From: Acrocarpospora corrugata
GTDB lineage: Bacteria; Actinomycetota; Actinomycetes; Streptosporangiales; Streptosporangiaceae
Direction: 5' to 3'
Assembly (NCBI RefSeq): GCF_009687845.1
Contig: NZ_BLAD01000048.1
Coordinates: 58,823-122,822 of the forward strand
Length of the DNA: 64,000 nucleotides
Below the pieces are notes generated by a model that did no database searches, was not told the DNA's origin, and saw only the letters and a program-made list of their open reading frames with translations. Shown one piece after another: positions 35,621 through 44,874 of this stretch. The position numbers and the translations under genes are program-made. Each line of letters starts with the position of its first letter. The stretch's first letter is position 1.

Positions 35621-35893
35621 GAACCGGCTCCGTGAACCGGCTCCGGCTCGGCTCGGCTCGGTGAAAGGCTCCGTGAACCAGCTCCATGAGACGGGTTCCG
35701 TGAGCTGGCTCTGGGCTGGCTCCGTGAACAGGTTCCGCGAACCCGCTTCATGAGACTGGTTCCGTGAATCGGCTCCTTGGAGTGGCTCCGTGGACCCGGC
35801 TTCATGAAACCGGTTCCCTGGACCGGCTCCGGGAACAGGCTCCATGAAACTGGCTCCATGAAACTGGCTCCATGAACCGGCCCCCTGGACCGG
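35621..35893. repeat. Degenerate 13-14 bp minisatellite
   Basis: About 19 tandem units resembling GAANCGGCTCCRT fill this stretch, with two internal expansions (GGCTC repeats at 35645-35665 and a doubled unit near 35715). Unit length varies between 13 and 14 bp, so no reading frame is kept. It occupies most of the 493-bp gap before the DGPF gene; the rest (35894-36083) holds that gene's promoter region and SD GAGGGAG. Confidence 0.8.
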
Positions 35894-36083
35894 CGGGTCG
35901 GCACACCCGGGGTTCTCCCATGGGCTTACGCGCCATCGGCTGTCGCTGCGGCTGTGTAACCACCTCAACTTCCGCGGCCCAAAGATTTTGCCTCGGATGC
36001 CCGGCGGGATGTAGAGAAGTCGGGGGCGTGCTTCTACCTACTCGTGAAGCGCCCGCCGGGGCGTGCGTACCGAGGGAGCCGAA

Positions 36084-36482
36084 ATGAAGTACATGCTGCT
36101 CATGCAGTTCGGACAGCTGGCCGAATTCCCACCGATCGGCACCTGGGCGCCGGAGGACTTCACCGCCCACATCGAGTTCATGCACAGCATCGAAGAGAAG
36201 TTCACCGCCTCCGGGGAACTCGTGGACGCGCAGGGACTGGCGACGCCCGACCAGGCCAGGACCGTGCGGTCGGGTGACGGCGGCGCGCCCGTCGTCACCG
36301 ACGGTCCCTACCCTGAGACGAAGGAGTTCCTGGTCGGCTACTGGATCGTGGACTGCGAGACCGCTGAGCGGGCGTACGAGCTGGCCGCGTACATTTCGGC
36401 CGCGCCCGGACCGGGCGGCAAGCCGCTGAACATGCCGCTCGAGGTGCGCCAGCTCATGGCCGGCCCTTCCGAGGAGGTGTAG
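36084..36482 (+). CDS. DGPF/YCII-related protein, partner of ECF42 sigma factor
   Basis: A 132-aa YCII-fold protein with the family start MKYMLLMQF and the signature VVTDGPYPETKEFLVGYW (the DGPF motif). Such proteins are the conserved neighbours of ECF42 sigma factors, whose targets often include these genes; their chemistry is unknown. ATG at 36084 follows GAGGGAG. The gene ends 3 bp before the proposed start of the sigma factor and carries that gene's SD in its last codons. Confidence 0.92.
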   Translation: MKYMLLMQFGQLAEFPPIGTWAPEDFTAHIEFMHSIEEKFTASGELVDAQGLATPDQARTVRSGDGGAPVVTDGPYPETKEFLVGYWIVDCETAERAYELAAYISAAPGPGGKPLNMPLEVRQLMAGPSEEV

Positions 36483-36485
36483 ACG

Positions 36486-37835
36486 CTGGACGAGCCGACC
36501 GTCGACGACCTGCTGCGCGAACTCGCGCCGCAGGTCGTCGGCGTGCTCACCCGTCGCGCCGGCGACTTCGGCACGGCTGAGGACGCCGTCCAGGAAGCCC
36601 TGCTGAACGCCGCGGCCCAGTGGCCGGAGGAGGGCTTGCCGGACAACCCGCGGGGCTGGCTGATCCAGGTCGCCTTCCGCCGGATGACCGAACAGGTCCG
36701 CAACGAACAGGCCCGCCGTCGCCGCGAAGAACTGGTCGCCGCCCGGACACCCCCCGAGGAGCGGGCCGCACCCGCGGCAGACGACGCGTACGCCTCGGAC
36801 GAAGACGACACCCTGAGCATGCTGTTCCTCTGCTGCCACCCCGCGCTGACCCCCGCCTCCGCGATCGCCCTCACGCTGCGCTCGGTGGGCGGCCTGACCA
36901 CGGCGCAGATCGCCAAGGCGTTCCTGGTCCCCGAGGCGACGATGGCCCAGCGGATCAGCCGGGCCAAGCAGCGCATCAAGGCCTCCGGCGTCCCCTTCGG
37001 CATGCCCGCCCCCCACGAGCGCACGCGCCGCCTCGCCGCCGTTCTCCACGTGCTCTACCTCACCTTCAACGAGGGCTACGCCACCAGCACCGGCCCTGAC
37101 CTGCAACGCGTCGAACTCTCCCGCGAAGCGATCCGCCTCACCCGGATGGTCCACGCCCTCCTCCCCGACGAATGCGAAATATCCGGCCTACTCGCCCTGA
37201 TGCTCCTCACCGACGCCCGCCGCCCCGCCCGCACCGGCCCCCACGGCATCCCCATCCCCCTGGCCGACCAGGACCGCAGCAAATGGGGCACCCAAGCCAT
37301 CACCGAAGGCGTCGCCCTCATCACCGCCACCCTCGCCAAAGGCTCGATCGGCCCCTACCAACTCCAAGCCGCCATCGCCGCCCTCCACGACGAGGCCCCC
37401 ACCGCCGACCAGACCGACTGGCCCCAGATCACGGCCCTGTACGGCCTACTGGAACGCATGTCCGACAACCCCATGGTCACCCTCAACCGAGCCGTCGCCA
37501 CCGCCATGGCCCATGGCCCTGAATCCGGCCTCGCCCTCCTCAAAACCCTCGCCACCGACGGCCGCCTCACCGGAAACCACCGCTTCCACAACGCCCGCGC
37601 CCACCTCCGCGAAATGGCCGGAGACCTCCCCGGCGCCATCGAGGACTACCGCACAGCCGCCAACCACAGCACCAACATCCCCGAACGCGACTACCTCACC
37701 ACCCGCGCCACCCAACTCACCGCAGCAGCCGCACCACCCAGCTCACGCAATAGCCCCACACCCGTTCCACCCAACTCAAGCAGCCTCACCAAAGCCCAAC
37801 CGCCCGTAGATAGCCCGGGCGTCCCAAGGTCGTGA
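36486..37835 (+). CDS. ECF42-type RNA polymerase sigma factor with long C-terminal extension
   Basis: A 449-aa sigma factor. Region 2 (GTAEDAVQEALLNAAAQWPEEG) and region 4 (TTAQIAKAFLVPEATMAQRISRAKQRI) are followed by a TPR-like helical extension of about 250 residues, as in ECF42. The start is unusual: no ATG or GTG gives a full region 2. CTG at 36486 has AGGAGGTG (36472-36479) upstream at ideal spacing and restores LLRELAPQVVGVLTRR, seen in relatives. The first GTG (36543) would lose 19 residues. The last 40 residues are low-complexity. No anti-sigma gene is nearby; the extension may regulate activity. Confidence 0.88.
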   Translation: MDEPTVDDLLRELAPQVVGVLTRRAGDFGTAEDAVQEALLNAAAQWPEEGLPDNPRGWLIQVAFRRMTEQVRNEQARRRREELVAARTPPEERAAPAADDAYASDEDDTLSMLFLCCHPALTPASAIALTLRSVGGLTTAQIAKAFLVPEATMAQRISRAKQRIKASGVPFGMPAPHERTRRLAAVLHVLYLTFNEGYATSTGPDLQRVELSREAIRLTRMVHALLPDECEISGLLALMLLTDARRPARTGPHGIPIPLADQDRSKWGTQAITEGVALITATLAKGSIGPYQLQAAIAALHDEAPTADQTDWPQITALYGLLERMSDNPMVTLNRAVATAMAHGPESGLALLKTLATDGRLTGNHRFHNARAHLREMAGDLPGAIEDYRTAANHSTNIPERDYLTTRATQLTAAAAPPSSRNSPTPVPPNSSSLTKAQPPVDSPGVPRS

Positions 37836-37925
37836 GGATCATCATCCCGGCAGCCGGGAAGGCGCCCTCGCAGCTTGCCGACGGCCGTGATTCCAGCCAT
37901 CTCGCCGAGCCGCGCGAACCGACGA

Positions 37926-38126
37926 CAGCCACAGGCTCTGGGATAGGTTGGCGGTGACTTGGGCGAGGTCGCGGTCAGCCGCTGACCGGCTCATCCTGGG
38001 CAGGACCGCGGTGATGACGGTGACCGCGATGACGGCGTAGGGCAGTTGGAACAGGGTGTAGGCGTTGGAGTAAACGCTGACGGCGCCGGGACCGACGGCG
38101 GCCATGGCTAAGACGGTGTCCACGAA
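37926..38126 (-). pseudogene. murJ: murJ/mviN lipid II flippase remnant
   Basis: A 67-residue window in one frame reads SVYSNAYTLFQLPYAVIAV, TAVLPRMSRSAADRDLA and VTANLSQSL, clearly from the middle of MurJ. Sequence on either side in this frame is unrelated; a hydrophobic bit in another frame near 38150-38215 may be more of the same gene. There is no start and nothing like the usual 500+ residues. The rest of 37836-38400 shows no gene. Confidence 0.7.
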
Positions 38127-38400
38127 CCTTCCCGGGGCCGAGTGACTCGCCGAACTCGGCGATTGCGCTCTACAACGACACCACCGCCACCGCCAACCCA
38201 CAGGCCGCCGTCACCTGCACGAGCCTGACCGGCCAGTTCACCTTTGCTCTCCGGGGTACAGGCCACTCCGATGGTGGCGAGTAGCCAGGTGGCTCGCTTA
38301 TGCCGTTGGGAAGTCGGCCAGGAGACCGTGCTGTCGAAGGTGCGCTGCCGGAGGGGCGCGGCTCGCGGCCAACAGCTGCGCTCCGCAGGCGGACCAGGTG

Positions 38401-39456
38401 CTAGCTCGCCAGGGCAGATGGCTCGTCCAGGAGGGTTAGGAGGGGGGTGAGCCACTTTCTCGTTGGGGTGCCCATTTCTCGGTCGAGGTCTTCTGGGGTT
38501 GGCATGCGTTCGCGGAGGACGTTCGGGGGGAGCAGGTTGCGGATGGCGCGGGAGAGAAGGGCTGCCATCGTGTAGCGGGGGTCGGCCGCGAGTGCCCGGT
38601 CCAGGGCGAGTGTGGCCAGGGCGCAGTCTCCGCTTCGCCAGGCGGTGGCCGCCAGCAGTGAGGCCGCCGGGGCGACGTGGCGTGGGGTGAGGCGCTGGGT
38701 GAGATCACGCCAGAGGGCGAGGTGGGCGGCGTGGTCGTCGATGAGTGTCCAGGCTTCGTCGCGGACGCGGATGATCGCCAGGTCCAGGCCGAGGCGGGCG
38801 GCCTCGTCGTCGGTGAGGCGGGCGCCGGCGATGTAGGTGTCGATGGCGGTTCGGACGCGGGCTATTCCGTCGGCGACGAGGTCCGCGGGTCTTCCCTTGG
38901 TCAGAGCGGTTCGGGTGGCGGCGAGGGCGCGGTCGGTGGCCCGGTTCATCGACGCCCGGGACAGCCCTTGGCACGGCGCGACTGATCGCTCCAGGCTTCG
39001 GCGGCTCGGGAGCGCCACCAGGCCGTGCACCACCGCCTCCGCGGCCAGCGGGCTCGCTTTCGGGTCGTAGGCCACTCCTTCGGGTGGGCAGCAGGCCACC
39101 CGCTGGCACACATACGACCAGTACCGGCCTTCCGAGGCGCGAAGCGATTCGGTGATCTCGATGCCCTCGGCGCGCAGTAGCCGGGTCGCCTGGTCCACGC
39201 CGGCGGTCACCAAAGGTCCGGGACCGTAGCCGATCAGAATCACCACGGTGACCTGTTCACGTCTGAGCAGCGGAATGAGCCCGTCGAGTCCGCCTGGCTC
39301 GGCCGGGAGATCCCAGCGCGTGCTGACCCGCACGGCCGACCCGACGAACCCGATCACGACCAGGCTGAGCTCAGGATGGAAGCCGATCAGAAAGGGCACA
39401 GCGGCCAGGATGTCGGTCGGCGACGACAGCCGGAGCCTCGGGTTGGCTGAATTCAT
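38401..39456 (-). CDS. DUF4192 family protein
   Basis: A 351-aa cytoplasmic protein matching the actinobacterial DUF4192 pattern: the N-terminal LSSPTDILAAVPFLIGFHPE is diagnostic, CCPPEGVAYDP lies near residue 130, and a C-terminal helical part contains WRSGDCALATLALDRALAADP, resembling a TPR. Function is unknown. The ATG at 39456 was chosen over a longer in-frame start because it begins right before the conserved region and GGAGGGAGAG precedes it. Confidence 0.88.
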   Translation of the reverse strand: MNSANPRLRLSSPTDILAAVPFLIGFHPELSLVVIGFVGSAVRVSTRWDLPAEPGGLDGLIPLLRREQVTVVILIGYGPGPLVTAGVDQATRLLRAEGIEITESLRASEGRYWSYVCQRVACCPPEGVAYDPKASPLAAEAVVHGLVALPSRRSLERSVAPCQGLSRASMNRATDRALAATRTALTKGRPADLVADGIARVRTAIDTYIAGARLTDDEAARLGLDLAIIRVRDEAWTLIDDHAAHLALWRDLTQRLTPRHVAPAASLLAATAWRSGDCALATLALDRALAADPRYTMAALLSRAIRNLLPPNVLRERMPTPEDLDREMGTPTRKWLTPLLTLLDEPSALAS

Positions 39457-39915
39457 GCCCGCACTCTCCCTCCCCTCACCCCACCCCCAGCCGCCGAACC
39501 CAATTCTGTGGACAGCCAACCTGAACCTGTTCCAATTGTGCATTTGTGATTCAAGTTTCCGCAGGTAACGGCCATCCGGGGTCGAGAACTACCGAGCAGC
39601 CCTGTGCACAATGCACGCCTCAAAGCCGCTGCTCCACCTTGGTGGCATCGCGGCTAGGACCACGCCAGTGTGAACGGCGCCGGATAAGCCCAGCGACTCG
39701 CTCGGTCCATTGGCTTCACTGAGCGAGGTGGCTGACGGATCAACCCCGGGCGATCTTGGTGGTCGTCTTCGCATGATCCGTTTCGAGACCAGCGTGATGG
39801 GATTTGCGTAACTTGTTCGGATCTGTTGGGGCGTGTTCGCGGAGAGCGAAGATCAGGATGCGGCAAAGGGGCCCGCGCGTTGGCGCGAGTGCGGTTACTG
39901 GGCAGAGCACTGTTT
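39457..39915. other. Non-coding stretch with dispersed repeat copy 2
   Basis: No open frame here has a conserved pattern. It contains GTGAACGGCGCCGGATAA at 39670-39687, the second copy of the repeat at 29897. The AT-rich part at 39510-39570 probably carries the promoter of the DUF4192 gene on the minus strand. Confidence 0.5.
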
Positions 39916-41088
39916 ATGGGCATGCGCGACAGGAGATCCGTGGCTCCCCCATCCGTCGAGGATTGGTCCGATCATGAGCGATCGAGGCTCGTCGCCCTTC
40001 TTGGCGGTGAGACCGTCCTGGTGAGCATGAATCAGCGGCGAGGGCATCCGCGGCTTATCGCCTGGGCCAAGTCGCAGGGCCTCTATGTGCGGATCGACTC
40101 CCGGAGCGTATGGGGTAATCCCCATGAGAAGGATGATGTGCTCCGGGGTGAACAGCTACGTCGTTATGAGGCTCATCTCGATGCGCGGCCTGTCCTGATC
40201 GCCCGGCTGGGTGAGCTGCGGGGCAAGGCTCTGGCCTGCTGGTGTACTCATGGTCCCTGCCACGGCCAGATCCTCAAGCTTCGCGCCGATGGGCCGGCCC
40301 AGCCGCCCGTACAGGCGGAGCCGGACGATCTGAGCGGGGAAGAGAAGCTCGCGCTCGCCGAAGCCGAGACCGCTATCGAACGTGGGCTCACCACGTTCGT
40401 CGACGTCGGTCATGCGCTGTCCCGGATCCGCGCGGGACGGCTTCACCGCGCCACTCACGTCCGCTTCGAGGACTACTGCCGCGAACGATGGGGCTTCACC
40501 AAGAATCACGTCAACCGGCAGATCGACGCCGCGCACGTCATGGACTCGCTGGCCATCACGCACATCCCGCGCCAGCAGGACCACCGCCCCGCCGTCCCCC
40601 CGGCTTCCGCCCCACCGCCCACCATCTCCAGTTCCCCGACCACCATCCCCAACCCCACAAAGCCGCACGACTCCAGCCGCCTGGGGCAACGCAGCGGCCT
40701 CCGCGACCCCACCCCACCTCCCGCCCGTCCGGAGATCATCCGCATCCCGGGATCACGCTCACCCTCGCCTCCGCCGACTCACCCCGCTTTGACCTCCCAT
40801 CCGCCGAAGGAGGCCACCGCAGAGGCAGCGGCGCATCCCTCCCTCGCGGCAGAGGCACAATCACCCCAGCTCCAGAGCACGGAACCCGATCCCGGGCCAA
40901 CCCGACGCCTGGACGATTTCGTGGCCGCACTCAGCGATCACCCCGCCCTGATCGGCAACACCGAAGGCTTCGAAAAAGAGGCATCGCCGGAACAGGCCGA
41001 ACAATGGTCGCGGCAATTGGCCGAAGCGATTAGCCGACTACAGGAGCTGCAACGGCGAATCGAAACCTTCCTGGACCCTCACGACTGA
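39916..41088 (+). CDS. DUF4326 domain protein
   Basis: A protein of about 390 aa. A DUF4326 domain (about 36-120) has the diagnostic SVWGNP, YEAHL, LRGKALACWCTHGPCHG pattern. A helical segment with VRFEDYCRERWGFTKNHVNR follows, resembling segments in phage and plasmid proteins. A Pro-rich linker and a terminal coiled coil (SRQLAEAISRLQELQRRIE) complete it. The Cys/His cluster could bind metal. DUF4326 is commonest in phages and mobile elements. The start is uncertain: ATG 39916, ATG 39922, GTG 39940 (AGGAGA close upstream) and ATG 40027 are possible. Confidence 0.75.
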   Translation: MGMRDRRSVAPPSVEDWSDHERSRLVALLGGETVLVSMNQRRGHPRLIAWAKSQGLYVRIDSRSVWGNPHEKDDVLRGEQLRRYEAHLDARPVLIARLGELRGKALACWCTHGPCHGQILKLRADGPAQPPVQAEPDDLSGEEKLALAEAETAIERGLTTFVDVGHALSRIRAGRLHRATHVRFEDYCRERWGFTKNHVNRQIDAAHVMDSLAITHIPRQQDHRPAVPPASAPPPTISSSPTTIPNPTKPHDSSRLGQRSGLRDPTPPPARPEIIRIPGSRSPSPPPTHPALTSHPPKEATAEAAAHPSLAAEAQSPQLQSTEPDPGPTRRLDDFVAALSDHPALIGNTEGFEKEASPEQAEQWSRQLAEAISRLQELQRRIETFLDPHD

Positions 41089-41211
41089 GCCGACTGCTGG
41101 CGGCAGGGGGCCGTCAGCTATCAAGAGGCCGGTCAGCGCATCCTCATCGCCAGGGACGGGAACATGGCGCGCAGGGCGTCCGGCACCAGCTGGTGGCTGC
41201 CTGCCCAGGGC

Positions 41212-41350
41212 CTATCGATAGGCCGGAGGAGGGGACTCAGCTGGGACTCCGCCTGATTCTTCCGCCTGCGGGCCCAGCGTAGGAGGGGGATTCAGCAGGT
41301 TCTCAGCGTGAGGGAGCCCCTATCGGTAGGCCGGAGGGGGTGGAGTCAGG
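41212..41350 (-). repeat. Duplicated 3' end of the EI24 gene
   Basis: The last codons of the EI24 gene (41320-41350, encoding PPPPAYR-stop) recur with few changes at 41212-41240, and a shorter similar piece occurs near 41277-41295. The gap 41089-41319 holds no other feature I recognise. Confidence 0.55.
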
Positions 41351-42099
41351 CCGTTGCGGACCATGAGGGTGGCGCCTGCCACTGCGCCGGGCATGGCGAC
41401 AACGGCGACGAAGGGGATGAGGAAGGTGAGGAAGATGGCGACGCCGAAGCCGAGGGCGGAGCCTTTGTTGTTGCGGAGGATGGCGAAGCGGGCTTTCCTG
41501 TTGAGGCCGCGGCGCTCCATGGCGAGAGCGGTGAGTTCGACGGTCAGGAAGAAGCCGGAGACGAGTGCGCCGAGAACGGGGACGATGGTCTGCCCGATCA
41601 CGGGGATGAAGCCGAGAATGAAGAGGGGGATCGTGAACAGCAGCACGTAGAAGAGCGTCATGATGCTGTCGCGGATCGAGCGGAGCAGGGAGCTCCAGAA
41701 CGGCTGGTCGCCGCCGGGCACCGGGCCGAAGTCCGCTTCGACCTTCTCCGACAGTTTCTCGTAGAAGGGTTCGCCGATGGCGAGCGTGACGGCGGTGAAA
41801 GTGATGACGGAGAGCGCCAGACCGACGACGAAGATCAGGATCCCGATCAGGGTACGGAACAGGCCTTCCCAGCCCCAGTCGTCCGCGAACGGGGTCATCC
41901 ACTCCGCGACATCGCTGGCGTTCGTGGCGAGCCAGATCAGCGCAACGACGTACAGAACGAAGGCGATCAGGCCCGGGATCAGGCCGAACAACCACCAGCC
42001 GGGTCGCCGGCCGACCCAGCCGAGCCCCTTGAAGAAGAAGCCCACCCCGTCTGCGAACCCGCCTACACCGCGCCGAACCGGTTGCCCTAAGCCACTCAT
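41320..42099 (-). CDS. EI24/CysZ-like membrane protein
   Basis: A 259-aa integral membrane protein of the EI24 (etoposide-induced 2.4/CysZ) family. Hydrophobic segments lie at about 35-60, 85-110, 145-180 and 210-240. Typical signatures are ERRGLNRKARFAIL and GEPFYEKL. CysZ members move sulfate in proteobacteria; the function of the actinobacterial branch is unknown. Begins at ATG 42099 and ends in the proline run described in the repeat entry. Downstream of maf but separated by about 80 bp. Confidence 0.88.
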   Translation of the reverse strand: MSGLGQPVRRGVGGFADGVGFFFKGLGWVGRRPGWWLFGLIPGLIAFVLYVVALIWLATNASDVAEWMTPFADDWGWEGLFRTLIGILIFVVGLALSVITFTAVTLAIGEPFYEKLSEKVEADFGPVPGGDQPFWSSLLRSIRDSIMTLFYVLLFTIPLFILGFIPVIGQTIVPVLGALVSGFFLTVELTALAMERRGLNRKARFAILRNNKGSALGFGVAIFLTFLIPFVAVVAMPGAVAGATLMVRNGLTPPPPAYR

Positions 42100-42182
42100 G
42101 CCCGGCAGGCTAGCGCGTCCGTTCTCCTACCGCGACGTCACGTTCCAACCCAACCCGACCGGCTGATCCCGGCCCTCCTCGT

Positions 42183-42785
42183 TCAGGAAGTCGGGGACTG
42201 CCAGAAAGCGGTGACGGGGAAACCCAGGTCCGTGAAAAGGCGGCGGAGCAAGGGGAGGGAGATACCGAGGACGTTGCCGTGGTCGCCGGATATGCCGTCG
42301 ATGAACCAGCCGCCAAGGCCGTCGAGGGTGAAGGCGCCGGCCACTTTCAGGGGCTCGCCACTGGCGACGTAGGCGGCGATTTCGGCGTCGGTCGGAGTGC
42401 CGAAACGAACTTCCGTCGACCCCACGGCTGAGACGGTACGACCAGTGGTCGTGTGAATCACGCAATGGCCGGTCAGCAGGTGCCCGGTTTCACCCCGCAC
42501 GGCGTTCCAGCGCGCGATCGCCTCTTCCGCCGTGTCCGGTTTTCCGTACGCGACGCCATCGAATTCCAGAACCGAGTCGCAGCCGATGACGAGAGTGTCT
42601 CCGGCCAGATCGTCAGCGACGACTTTGGCTTTCGCCTGGGCGAGGGCCAGACAGAGGTCGGCGGGGGTGGCCGCGGTGATCGCGTCCTCGTCCACACCGC
42701 TGACGATCACCTTCGGGTCGAGTCCCGCATCACGCAGCACACCCAGCCGAGCCGGAGAAGCAGAAGCCAGCACGATCTCAGTCAC
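42183..42785 (-). CDS. maf: Maf family nucleotide pyrophosphatase
   Basis: A 200-aa Maf protein. The phosphate-binding [17 protein letters not shown] is at the N-terminus, the catalytic aspartate motif CDSVLEFDG is central, and YGKP follows. Maf hydrolyses modified or non-canonical NTPs (such as m5UTP or dTTP) to NMP and PPi, and is linked to septum control. GTG at 42785 is preferred because homologues begin MTEIVLAS; a TTG three codons upstream is possible. SD is weak. Confidence 0.92.
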   Translation of the reverse strand: MTEIVLASASPARLGVLRDAGLDPKVIVSGVDEDAITAATPADLCLALAQAKAKVVADDLAGDTLVIGCDSVLEFDGVAYGKPDTAEEAIARWNAVRGETGHLLTGHCVIHTTTGRTVSAVGSTEVRFGTPTDAEIAAYVASGEPLKVAGAFTLDGLGGWFIDGISGDHGNVLGISLPLLRRLFTDLGFPVTAFWQSPTS

Positions 42786-42977
42786 GACAGCCAAGCTTAG
42801 ATCGTGCCGCCAGGAACTCAGGCCCGACGAAGGCGGGATAACGGCAGCTGCCAGGAGCTCTCAGAAGCCCGGCGGGAAGCCGGTGGCGCTTATAGGGATA
42901 TTTCGGTGGTTGTGGGTGGGAAGCGGTGGAGTGGCAGGTAGCTTGGGCGGTTGTTGAGTGATCTTTGAGGGGGTCGG

Positions 42978-44837
42978 GTGGCGAGGGCGACGCTTCGGGA
43001 GCGGGCTCGGTACTGGTTCGACAACACCATGTCCAAAGGCACGGCCGCCCTGATCGGCTGGCTGGCGCTGGTGTCGGCGGTGTTGATCCTGGTGGTGAGC
43101 GCGTTCGCGCTGTGGCTGACGCCGGCGGAGGTCGAGGACGGCCTGCCGGGGGCCATGTGGACGGCGCTCATGCGTACCCTCAGCCCGGGGAAGATCGCCA
43201 GTGACGGCGGGACCGTGCCCTATCTGGGGTTGATGCTGGTCGCCTCGCTCGGCGGGATCTTCATCGTGAGCCTCCTGGTCAGCCTGCTGTCGGCGGGGCT
43301 GAAGGAGAAGATCGAGGACCTGCGCAAGGGCAGGTCGAGGATCATCGAGACCGGGCACACCGTGATTCTCGGCTGGTCGGACCAGATCTTCACCATCGTC
43401 GGCGAACTGGTGAAGGCCCACGCCAGCGAACGCGGATCGATCATCGCGATTCTCGCGGACCGCGACAAGCTCAGCATGGAGGACGAGATCCGGCTGAGGC
43501 TCGGCGACACCGGCAGGACGCGGCTGGTGTGCCGGACCGGTCGGCCGACCGAACCGGTCGATCTGGCGCTGATGAACCTGGATGACGCCAGTTCGGTGGT
43601 CGTGCTCTCACCCCAGGGCGAGGATCCCGACGCGCACGTCATCAAGACTCTGCTCGCGCTGGCCAGGCGGCCGGGCGCGCACCCGCCGACGGTCGCCGCG
43701 ATCGCGGATTCCGGCAACATGGCGGCGGCCAGGCTGGCGGGCGGCCCCAAGGTCCACCTGGTCGACTCCGACGACACGGCCGCGCGCCTGATCGTGCAGT
43801 CGTCCCGGCAGTCGGGCATGTCGGTCGTCTGCATGGACCTGCTCAACTTCGACGACGGCGAGATCTACCTGCGCGCCGACCCCTCACTGGCCGGTCACAC
43901 GTACGGCGAGAGCCTGCCCGCCTTCAAGGGCGCCACCGTCATCGGCCTGCGCACGAACGGAAACGTCACCCTCAACCCCCCGATGGACACCCGGATCGGT
44001 ACGGCCGACGAGATCATCGTCATCGCCCAGGACGACTCGATGATCCGCCTGGCCGCCGGCGCCGCCAAGGTGGACGCGTCCGCCATCACGACCGCCGAAC
44101 GCACCGGCTCCGAACCGGAGCGCACCCTGGTGCTGGGCTGGAACAGCCGCGCCCGCGAGGTCGTGCGCTACCTGGACGGCTACGTGGCATCCGGCTCGGT
44201 CCTGGACATCGCCGCCGACCACCCGGACGCGGGCAGCGGCCTGGCCGGTCTCCGCCATCTCACCGTGAACACCAAGGACTGCGACACCACCGACCGGTAC
44301 GCGCTGGAGTCCCTCAGCATCGGCCTCTACCAGCACGTCATCGTCCTGTCCGACGACCGGTACGCCACCCACCACGCCGACACCCGCACCCTGATGACCC
44401 TGCTCCAGCTCCGCGACATGCAGACCGCCCTCGGCGAGCGCTACTCGATCGTCAGCGAGATGCACGACGAGAGCAACCGCGCCCTGGCCGAGGTGACCGA
44501 GGCGGACGACATCGTCATCAGCGACACGGTGATCGGCCTGCTCCTCGCCCAGCTGGCCGAGAACCAGCATCTGGCGGACGTGTTCGGCTACCTCTTCGAC
44601 TCCCGGGGTTCGGAGATCTACCCCAGACCGGCGGCCGACTACGTCCGGCCCGGCGTCCCCGTCGGCTTCGCCACCGTGATCGAATCCGCCCGCCGCCGGG
44701 GCGAGACCGCGATCGGCTACCGCCTGGCGTCGGGCGTCAATCAGCCACCCCACTTCGGTGTCACCCTGAATCCCGATAAATCACAATCGATCGCTCTCGG
44801 TTCCCACGACTCCGTCATCGTGCTGGCCGAGCGCTGA
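42978..44837 (+). CDS. CASTOR/POLLUX-like ion channel with TrkA-N domains
   Basis: A 619-aa membrane protein. Two helices at about 22-48 and 78-105 flank a pore-like segment. Two large cytoplasmic Rossmann/RCK units follow: the first at about 120-290 (HTVILGWSDQI), the second at about 380-530 (TLVLGWNSRAREV). This matches bacterial relatives of plant CASTOR/POLLUX channels, which gate cation flux by ligand binding to the RCK ring. The ion cannot be inferred; the usual K+ filter TVGYG is absent. GTG start follows GAGGGGG by 5 nt. Confidence 0.88.
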   Translation: MARATLRERARYWFDNTMSKGTAALIGWLALVSAVLILVVSAFALWLTPAEVEDGLPGAMWTALMRTLSPGKIASDGGTVPYLGLMLVASLGGIFIVSLLVSLLSAGLKEKIEDLRKGRSRIIETGHTVILGWSDQIFTIVGELVKAHASERGSIIAILADRDKLSMEDEIRLRLGDTGRTRLVCRTGRPTEPVDLALMNLDDASSVVVLSPQGEDPDAHVIKTLLALARRPGAHPPTVAAIADSGNMAAARLAGGPKVHLVDSDDTAARLIVQSSRQSGMSVVCMDLLNFDDGEIYLRADPSLAGHTYGESLPAFKGATVIGLRTNGNVTLNPPMDTRIGTADEIIVIAQDDSMIRLAAGAAKVDASAITTAERTGSEPERTLVLGWNSRAREVVRYLDGYVASGSVLDIAADHPDAGSGLAGLRHLTVNTKDCDTTDRYALESLSIGLYQHVIVLSDDRYATHHADTRTLMTLLQLRDMQTALGERYSIVSEMHDESNRALAEVTEADDIVISDTVIGLLLAQLAENQHLADVFGYLFDSRGSEIYPRPAADYVRPGVPVGFATVIESARRRGETAIGYRLASGVNQPPHFGVTLNPDKSQSIALGSHDSVIVLAER

Positions 44838-44866
44838 CCCGGCCCGCACCCGTACGGGCCGGGTCA
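44835..44866. terminator. Bidirectional terminator
   Basis: TGACCCGGCCCG and CGGGCCGGGTCA form a perfect 12-bp stem with an 8-nt loop. The left arm includes the stop codon of the channel gene; the converging DUF937 gene ends 9 bp beyond the right arm. Confidence 0.88.
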
Positions 44867-44874
44867 GCGACTGC

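Noticed and set aside
35621..35893. CRISPR array
   Set aside because: Units are contiguous and imperfect, with no unique spacers and no cas genes in the window.
35498..37154. Minus-strand frames over the minisatellite and sigma factor gene
   Set aside because: The repeat unit changes between 13 and 14 bp, so the frames are accidental; the sigma factor on the plus strand is clear.
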